Position numbers and translations under genes: made by a program. A stretch of 64,000 bases of DNA from Sycon ciliatum (lineage: Eukaryota > Porifera > Calcarea > Leucosolenida > Sycettidae): positions 19,398,543 to 19,462,542 of the forward strand of contig NC_088654.1 in assembly GCF_964019385.1 (NCBI RefSeq), given 5' to 3'. Positions 63,888-64,000 of this stretch are shown in pieces. Within the stretch, counting starts at the first letter, position 1. The number at the start of each line of letters is the position of its first letter. The notes below the pieces were generated by a model, which was not told the origin of the DNA, did no database searches, and worked only from the letters and a program-made list of their open reading frames with translations.

Positions 63888-64000
63888 ATTTTTTTTTCAG
63901 GCATATCCTGGGATTCGAACCCGCACTATCGCCCTACATGCATTCCCCCATACACTTCGCATTCATACCCATTCTTCCAAGTTACTTCACGTTATTATCT
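63888..64000 (-). mobile_element. Possible tRNA-derived SINE end
   Basis: The minus strand has a good B box, GGGTTCGAATCC (63911-63922), followed by CAGGATATGCCTG and a run of A (the plus strand shows TTTTTTTTTCAG). No clear A box is visible before the window edge. It could be a truncated SINE rather than a tRNA gene. Confidence 0.35.

Overview
This window is animal genomic DNA, most likely from an early-branching marine invertebrate such as a sponge or cnidarian. Small symmetric-phase exons with GT-AG splice sites encode ankyrin and CARD-like modules, and they sit among BEL/Pao, DIRS-like and LINE retroelements, piggyBac, mariner and pogo-type DNA transposons, tRNA-derived SINEs and satellites. 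I cannot name the species. There are no prokaryotic operons and no complete single-exon host gene.

Layout. (1) 1-7.5 kb: a tandem array of about 700-bp units on the minus strand. Each unit carries one 99-nt, phase 0-0 exon for exactly one 33-residue ankyrin repeat. There are nine exons with intact splice sites, interrupted by a SINE, a TA-flanked DNA transposon and a BEL gag fragment. (2) 7.7-21.7 kb: a truncated DIRS-like retroelement, a 5' LINE fragment (minus), SINE copies, a stray exon copy of the main gene family, and a full-length but mutated BEL/Pao element. (3) 22.5-22.8 kb: an isolated exon with acidic and CARD-like parts. (4) 23.49-61.26 kb: a large inverted duplication centred on a GGAT satellite and a 200-N gap. 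Each arm carries one copy of the same seven-exon gene, read outward from the centre (copy A minus, 42.6 to 31.5 kb; copy B plus, 47.2 to 54.3 kb). (5) 61.3-64 kb: 69-bp tandem repeats and a tRNA-like SINE end.

The gene pair is the main biological interest. All its introns are phase 1. The product reads CARD-like domain, Ala-rich linker, Ser/Thr-rich linker with a helical tail, short Ser/Asp linker, a 66-residue module, a 101-residue alpha/beta module tentatively compared with TRADD-N-type adaptor domains, and a short Cys/His tail. This looks like a death-fold adaptor, possibly in innate immunity or cell death. No starting exon was found. Copy B has intact splice sites apart from one GC donor. 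Copy A has lost one splice acceptor and its 3' end runs into a transposon.

Because each arm gives the empty site for insertions in the other, many transposon boundaries and target-site duplications can be read directly. An intron of copy A also holds a fold-back element with two near-perfect type I hammerhead ribozymes in opposite orientation.
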